This document shows, piece after piece, positions 41,620 to 45,738 of a stretch of 45,738 nt of DNA. Source of the stretch: Sedimentisphaerales bacterium. Lineage in GTDB: Bacteria; Planctomycetota; Phycisphaerae; Sedimentisphaerales; Anaerobacaceae. Under the pieces are notes generated by a model. That model saw only the letters and a list, made by a program, of their open reading frames with translations. It made no database searches and had not been told where the DNA came from. Location: NCBI GenBank assembly GCA_016934255.1, contig JAFGTG010000017.1:1-45738 (forward strand), given 5' to 3'. A program made the translations under genes and the position numbers. The first letter of the stretch is position 1; every line of letters starts with the position of its first letter.

Positions 41620-41813
41620 TGGTACAATTCCCCTGCTTTGCGGAAGGCCTCCCGGTCACCGTACCGACGGATGTAATCAAGTGTGCGTAGCACGTCTTGC
41701 AGATCGTTCGGATAGTAATCCGCCCGAAGGAACCACAGACACCGATCTCGGTACGTGTCAACCAGATGATTAATCTGCTTCCGAAGGTTTTTATCGATTA
41801 GGTTCATAATCAT
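41577..41813 (-). CDS. Small partner protein of the nucleotidyltransferase (putative antitoxin)
   Basis: The 78-residue protein (ATG at 41813, or 41807) reads LRKQINHLVDTYRDRCLWFL, then RADYYPNDLQDVLRTLDYIR and RYGDREAFRKAGELYQWLS. It is helical and has no DNA-binding motif that I recognise. It precedes and overlaps the AbiEii-like gene, the usual order for an antitoxin. Similar small proteins appear next to such nucleotidyltransferases in other genomes, to my recollection. The antitoxin function is inferred from position only. Confidence 0.6.
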   Translation of the reverse strand: MIMNLIDKNLRKQINHLVDTYRDRCLWFLRADYYPNDLQDVLRTLDYIRRYGDREAFRKAGELYQWLSPDSSKPSAAL

Positions 41814-41895
41814 ATTATCTTACCGTGTTTCTACGAAATTGGCAAGTTGGTCAGTTTCATCCGGCTTTGAGCTTCTTACGCAACCGATTTTCGAT

Positions 41896-41924
41896 TTGCA
41901 ATATTGGATCATCCGCGGTATATA
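41896..41924 (+). promoter_or_regulatory. Possible rhaB promoter
   Basis: TTGCAA at 41896-41901 and TATATA at 41919-41924 are 17 bases apart (a TATAAC at 41921 would be a 19-base alternative). The expected leader before the ATG at 41966 is about 35 bases and contains AAGGAG. No operator was recognised. Confidence 0.4.
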
Positions 41925-41965
41925 ACATTTCTTTAGGATCAGATACCCGGAATAAGGAGTAGAAG

Positions 41966-43435
41966 ATGGCGGACGAAAAGAAATACATTGCTGTAGATCT
42001 CGGCGCCGAAAGCGGCCGGGTGATGCTCGGCACCGTATCGGCTGATAAAGTCATTCTCGAAGAAATCCACCGTTTCGGTAATGGGCCCATCGAAGAAAAC
42101 GGCTCTCTACGCTGGGATTTTCATCGGCTACTCAAGGAAATCAAGGTCGGTATCGGTAAAGCCGCGAAGGCCGCGGGCAATACCGCGGGTATTGGCATTG
42201 ATAGCTGGGGCGTCGATTTCGGACTATTGGACGCAGACGGCGAGCTAATCGAAAATCCCTATCATTATCGCGACAGCCGGACCAATGGCATTACGGAAAA
42301 AGCATTCGAAATGATGAGTAAGAGGGATATCTACGAGAATACGGGTTTGCAATTCTTACCGTTCAACAGCGTCTATCAGTTGCTCGCGATGCGCCTGAGC
42401 AACTCGCCAACCTTAGCCAGGGCCAAACACCTGATTTTTATTGCGGATCTTTTCAGCTACTTCCTTTGCGGTAAGGTTTTCGCCGAATACAGCCTAGCCA
42501 GCACCTCTCAGTTCATGGACATGCGGACCGGCCAATGGTCGAAGAAAATTCTCGACACGTTGACTCTACCGATAGATATCATGCCTGAAATCGTCGAATC
42601 CGGAACGGTAGTCGGCCCGTTGACGGCTGAAGTTATGAACGAGATCGGTTGTGAATCCATTCCCGTTATCGCAATCGCTTCTCACGATACCGGCTCGGCG
42701 GTCGTGGCCGTGCCGGCGGTCGGCGAGTCGAACTGGGCGTATCTATCGTCCGGGACCTGGAGCCTTATGGGGATTGAAGTACCACAGGCCATCATCGATG
42801 ATAAGACCTTTGCGTATGATTTTACGAACGAAGGGGGCGTAGAGAACACGATCCGGCTGCTCAAGAATATTATGGGTTTATGGCTTATGCAGGAATGCCG
42901 GAGGCAATGGCAGCGTGAAGGAACGGACCTGTCGTATGCCGAGTTGGCGGCGATGGCGGAAAAGGCCGAACCCTTCACACACCACATTGATGTCGATGAC
43001 GGCAGCTTTCTTGCACCGGGAGATATGCCTAAGCGAATTAACGACTATCTGGTCAAAACGGGCCAAAAACCCATCGACGATAAAGGGCAAATGTTAAGGG
43101 CCGTCCTGGAGAGCCTTGCCTTGAAATATCGTTCGGTGATGGAGGCTATGGAAGATGTCGCCGGTAAGAAAATAAATACCCTACACATTGTCGGCGGCGG
43201 CATACAAAACGAACTGCTCTGTCAATTCACGGCTAATGCCCTTGGAAAGAAGGTGATTACCGGACCCGTCGAGGCGACCGCCAGCGGTAATATCCTGGTG
43301 CAAGCCCGGGCCGCCGGACAAATTAAATCTCTCGCCGAGGCCAGAGAAATCCTCAGCAATTCATTCGAGCTCAAAGAGTACGAGCCTCAACAGACATCAC
43401 TCTGGACGGAGCAGTACGAAAAACATCATAAATAA
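41966..43435 (+). CDS. rhaB: Rhamnulokinase
   Basis: RhaB phosphorylates L-rhamnulose to L-rhamnulose 1-phosphate in the cytoplasm. The 489-residue FGGY kinase has YIAVDLGAESGRVMLG (phosphate loop), IGIDSWGVDFGLLDADGELI (catalytic Asp), PYHYRDSRTNG, ENTGLQFLPFNSVYQL, SHDTGSAVVAVPA, YLSSGTWSLMGIE and LHIVGGGIQNELLCQFTANA. AAGGAG lies eight bases before the ATG. It starts a rightward run with the PHP-domain protein and a zinc dehydrogenase. Isomerase (RhaA) and aldolase are not visible in the window. A GH106-like rhamnosidase at 11002 could supply rhamnose. Confidence 0.93.
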   Translation: MADEKKYIAVDLGAESGRVMLGTVSADKVILEEIHRFGNGPIEENGSLRWDFHRLLKEIKVGIGKAAKAAGNTAGIGIDSWGVDFGLLDADGELIENPYHYRDSRTNGITEKAFEMMSKRDIYENTGLQFLPFNSVYQLLAMRLSNSPTLARAKHLIFIADLFSYFLCGKVFAEYSLASTSQFMDMRTGQWSKKILDTLTLPIDIMPEIVESGTVVGPLTAEVMNEIGCESIPVIAIASHDTGSAVVAVPAVGESNWAYLSSGTWSLMGIEVPQAIIDDKTFAYDFTNEGGVENTIRLLKNIMGLWLMQECRRQWQREGTDLSYAELAAMAEKAEPFTHHIDVDDGSFLAPGDMPKRINDYLVKTGQKPIDDKGQMLRAVLESLALKYRSVMEAMEDVAGKKINTLHIVGGGIQNELLCQFTANALGKKVITGPVEATASGNILVQARAAGQIKSLAEAREILSNSFELKEYEPQQTSLWTEQYEKHHK

Positions 43436-43450
43436 AAAAGGAAATGGACT

Positions 43451-44779
43451 TTGATCGAAAAGCTCGAACACGAATTAGACAGTTTTAATGCTAAGCAGAG
43501 AAAAAACGCTCTCCTGGCCTTATGGGAAAAGGCCCAGGCGAGACAGATCGAATTACTCCCACCGAGTACGGCGGTGAACATTCATTGTCATACCTTCTTT
43601 TCCTACAACACCTATGGCTATTCACCGAGCAAGTTCGCCTGGCTGGCGCGCAAGGCGGGATTGGCGGTTGCGGGTGTGGTGGATTTCGACGTGCTCGATG
43701 CTTTGGATGAATTCCTCGATGCATGCAAGCTATTGGGCCTTAAAAGCAGTGCGGGTTTGGAAACGCGGGTCTTCGTTCCCGAATTTGCGGACCGGGTGAT
43801 TAACTCGCCCGGCGAGCCGGGCATCTCCTATCATATGGGTGTCGGATTTCCACGTGCCGATTTGGAAGGCGAGCCAAAAGAATTCCTGCTCGGTCTTCGC
43901 CGGACAGCCCAGCAGAGAAATCAGGATTTGATGGGCCGGGTGAACAAACATCTTGCTCCGGTGACGCTTGACTATGAAGAGGACGTGTGCACTTTAACGC
44001 CATCGGGTAATGCCACTGAGCGCCACATGTGTCTGGCCTATGCTCGTAAGGCGGCGGAACTCTACAAAGATAAGGAAGAATTAGCCAACTTCTGGTCTGA
44101 GAAATTGGGTGTGACCATCGAGACCTCGTGTCTGCCCGAAGCCAAGGAGATAACCAATTCGATTCGGTCCAAGACGATGAAACGGGGCGGCGTGGGGTAT
44201 GTGGAGCCTGACAGAGGCTCGTTCCCGCGGATGGCCGATACGAATCGCTTCATCCTCGACGCCGGCGGAATCCCCGTCCATACCTGGCTGGATGGTACGA
44301 GCGACGGCGAAAAAGCCATCGAGGAATTGCTTGAGGTCGCCATGAGCACCGGGGCGGCGGCGATCAACGTCATCCCGGACCGCAATTATACACCCGGTTC
44401 GCCGAGTGAAAAGCTCGACAACCTCTATCATGTGGTGGAATTGGCGGAAAAGCTGGACGTTCCCGTGGTGATGGGGACAGAGATGAACAGTCCGGGTCAA
44501 AAGTTTGTCGATGATTTCGAGAGCGAGGAATTGAAACCATTAGCCCCCATATTCTTAAAAGGGGCGCACATCGTCTATGCCCACTCCGTGCTCCAGCGAC
44601 AATCCGGCCTCGGATATACCAGCGATTGGGCGGCTAATCACTTTGAGGGTGTCGCCGAAAGGAACCGATTTTACGAACAACTTGGGCGTTCGCTTGATCC
44701 ACAGCATGAAGATAACCTGAGCGGATTGAGTGATGACGCGACTCCGGAGGAAATATCGGATAAGATCAAAGATTGTTAA
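43451..44779 (+). CDS. PHP-domain metal-dependent hydrolase-like protein
   Basis: The start is TTG at 43451 with AAGGA eight bases upstream; the nearby ATG is out of frame. The 442-residue protein has VNIHCHTFFSYNTYGYSPSK (the H-x-H metal site of PHP domains), GLAVAGVVDFDVLDALDEFL, GLETRVFV (Glu), GIPVHTWLDG (His), INVIPDRNYTPG and VVMGTEMNSPGQKFVDDF. PHP proteins are phosphoesterases. It is 15 bases after rhaB, so a role with rhamnulose or rhamnulose phosphate is likely, though its reaction is not known. Confidence 0.8.
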   Translation: MIEKLEHELDSFNAKQRKNALLALWEKAQARQIELLPPSTAVNIHCHTFFSYNTYGYSPSKFAWLARKAGLAVAGVVDFDVLDALDEFLDACKLLGLKSSAGLETRVFVPEFADRVINSPGEPGISYHMGVGFPRADLEGEPKEFLLGLRRTAQQRNQDLMGRVNKHLAPVTLDYEEDVCTLTPSGNATERHMCLAYARKAAELYKDKEELANFWSEKLGVTIETSCLPEAKEITNSIRSKTMKRGGVGYVEPDRGSFPRMADTNRFILDAGGIPVHTWLDGTSDGEKAIEELLEVAMSTGAAAINVIPDRNYTPGSPSEKLDNLYHVVELAEKLDVPVVMGTEMNSPGQKFVDDFESEELKPLAPIFLKGAHIVYAHSVLQRQSGLGYTSDWAANHFEGVAERNRFYEQLGRSLDPQHEDNLSGLSDDATPEEISDKIKDC

Positions 44780-44784
44780 CGCTT

Positions 44785-44869
44785 GTCATTGCGAGGCCTG
44801 TGAAGCAGGCCGCGGCAATCTCAGTTGTTACGTTTGAGATTGCTTCGTCGTTATGCTCCTCGCAATGAC
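44785..44869. repeat. REP-like palindrome, GTCATTGCGAGG family
   Basis: The left arm GTCATTGCGAGGCCTGTGAA leads to GCCGCGGCAATCTCA; the right arm TTGAGATTGCTTCGTCG leads to GCTCCTCGCAATGAC. The arms are reverse complements with a few mismatches. This family is widespread among bacteria. It lies inside the rhaB run, between the PHP gene and the dehydrogenase gene, and may dampen read-through. Confidence 0.75.
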
Positions 44870-44890
44870 GACGGGGGAAAGAAATAAAAG

Positions 44891-45738
44891 ATGACAGATT
44901 TACCTGAGACGCAATACGCCGTACAATTAGTCGGACCTGACGAGCTTATTTTGAACCGATCCAAAAGCGTTCCCCGGCCCGGCCCGTATCAATTGCTCTG
45001 TCGTGTCGAGGCCGTTGGATTATGCTTTTCCGATTTGAAACTACTCAAGCAGTTTTCTTCTCACGTTCGAAAAGGCCCGGTCGTCTCCGGCATCGATCTG
45101 GATATTCTTAACGAAGTCCCCAGCTATGTCCCCAATGAAGCGGCGACGATCCCCGGCCATGAAGCCGTCGTAAGAATCGTATCGATGGGTTCTGAGGTAA
45201 CGTTCGCGAAGCCGGGTGAGCGCTTCCTCGTGCAGACGGATTACCGCTGGCTGCGCACCGCCACGTCCAACGGCGCGTTCGGATATAACTTCGAAGGCGC
45301 GCTTGCTGAGTACGCCTTGATGGATGAGAGAGTCATCACGTCCCCGGAGGGGGAATCGATGCTCCTGCCCGCCAGCGCGGAACTGTCCGGCTCGGCAGTC
45401 GCGCTCGTGGAGCCGTGGGCGTGCGTCGAAGATGCTTATGTCTCTACCGAGCGAACGGGTTTGAAAACGGATGGGCAGATGCTCGTCGTAGTGGATTGTG
45501 ATCTGACCGATGATACGTTTCAGGATTTATTCGCACGATACGGCAAGCCGACGCGGATCACCTGGGTTTCTACATACCCACCGCGGGTGGAACGCGATAT
45601 CAAGGTCGAACGAGTGGCCAAAATCGAAGACCTGCCCGACGCGTCTTTTGATGATGTGATGTATTTCGGGGCCACGCCGGAAACGGTCGAAGCCCTCTTC
45701 GCGAAAGTTGCCGGGAAAGGACTTTTGAATATCGTCCA
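44891..45738 (+). CDS. Zinc-binding medium-chain dehydrogenase-like protein, C-terminus missing
   Basis: An open frame of 282 codons runs off the right edge. It begins MTDLPETQYAVQLVGPDELI and shows the GroES-like zinc domain of alcohol dehydrogenases: RVEAVGLCFSDLKLLKQ (zinc Cys), ATIPGHEAVVRIVSMGSEV (His-Glu), GERFLVQTDYRWL and VALVEPWACVEDAY (Glu). A Rossmann-like part with MLVVVDCDLTDDTF follows, but the usual GxGxxG is not evident in the visible portion. It stands third after rhaB and the PHP gene and probably acts on a rhamnose-derived intermediate. The reaction is unknown. Confidence 0.75.
   Translation, partial: MTDLPETQYAVQLVGPDELILNRSKSVPRPGPYQLLCRVEAVGLCFSDLKLLKQFSSHVRKGPVVSGIDLDILNEVPSYVPNEAATIPGHEAVVRIVSMGSEVTFAKPGERFLVQTDYRWLRTATSNGAFGYNFEGALAEYALMDERVITSPEGESMLLPASAELSGSAVALVEPWACVEDAYVSTERTGLKTDGQMLVVVDCDLTDDTFQDLFARYGKPTRITWVSTYPPRVERDIKVERVAKIEDLPDASFDDVMYFGATPETVEALFAKVAGKGLLNIV

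Overview
The window looks like chromosomal DNA of a free-living, polysaccharide-degrading bacterium of the Planctomycetes, most likely a Phycisphaerae/Sedimentisphaerales-type lineage. This is inferred from gene content, not from a marker gene. The supporting signs are two formylglycine-type sulfatases, many Tat- or Sec-exported catabolic proteins, an HzsA-related cytochrome-propeller protein, a PQQ-like propeller, a beta-helix/FN3-type exported protein, GH106-, GH140- and GH36-like glycosidases, and a solitary MEMO1-type protein. No rRNA, tRNA, CRISPR array, prophage or complete insertion sequence was seen.

Layout. 1-146: start of an exported LamG-like protein that runs off the left edge. 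543-1659: PadR regulator plus membrane protein. 1914-2147: fragment of a REP-associated (RAYT/IS200-like) transposase. 2234-4235: type-4 uracil-DNA glycosylase and panB. 4470-4600: a possible small RNA ending in a strong terminator. 4739-8533: a minus-strand run encoding an exported propeller, an exported nitrilase-fold hydrolase and a sulfatase. 8928-9869: an AT-rich zinc-ribbon/winged-helix/nucleoside-deoxyribosyltransferase-like protein with no recognised partner. 9990-10663: a broken CE15-type esterase. 11002-13930: GH106-like protein and MEMO1. 14115-14612: purE. 14906-15141: a MITE-like element. 15228-17381: exported beta-helix/FN3 protein. 17477-21905: membrane protein, GH140-like protein and sulfatase, transcribed together. 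22164-24181: a short pyruvate kinase and an exported TIM-barrel isomerase. 24286-27573: propeller, exported hydratase-like protein and D-2-hydroxyacid dehydrogenase. 27792-31684: STAS protein, HzsA-related protein and a stand-alone GMP synthase ATPase subunit. 31775-35889: NatAB-like ABC transporter and NhaC antiporter. 36085-40749: GH36-like protein, ComF and FolC. 40807-41813: AbiEii-like nucleotidyltransferase with a small partner. 41966-45738: rhamnulokinase, PHP-domain protein and a zinc dehydrogenase that runs off the right edge.

How the genes fit together. Much of the window serves uptake and breakdown of sulfated, rhamnose-, apiose- and galactose-type plant or algal glycans. Exported sulfatases and glycosidases act outside the cytoplasm, and RhaB with its downstream genes handles a released deoxy-sugar. 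Housekeeping genes (purE, guaA subunit, folC, panB, pyk, udg, comF) are scattered among them.

The most unusual content is non-coding. There is a 222-bp element with 32-bp perfect terminal inverted repeats and 7-bp direct repeats. There are two copies of a 94-104-bp element with GTAGGG...CCCTAC ends. Several other REP-like families are present. Three intergenic arrays are each built from a different short unit but share the same plan, tandem units on one arm and their reverse complement on the other. No complete multi-gene defence or other new protein system could be shown; the best protein candidates are the stand-alone gene at 8928-9869 and the gene pair at 40807-41813.
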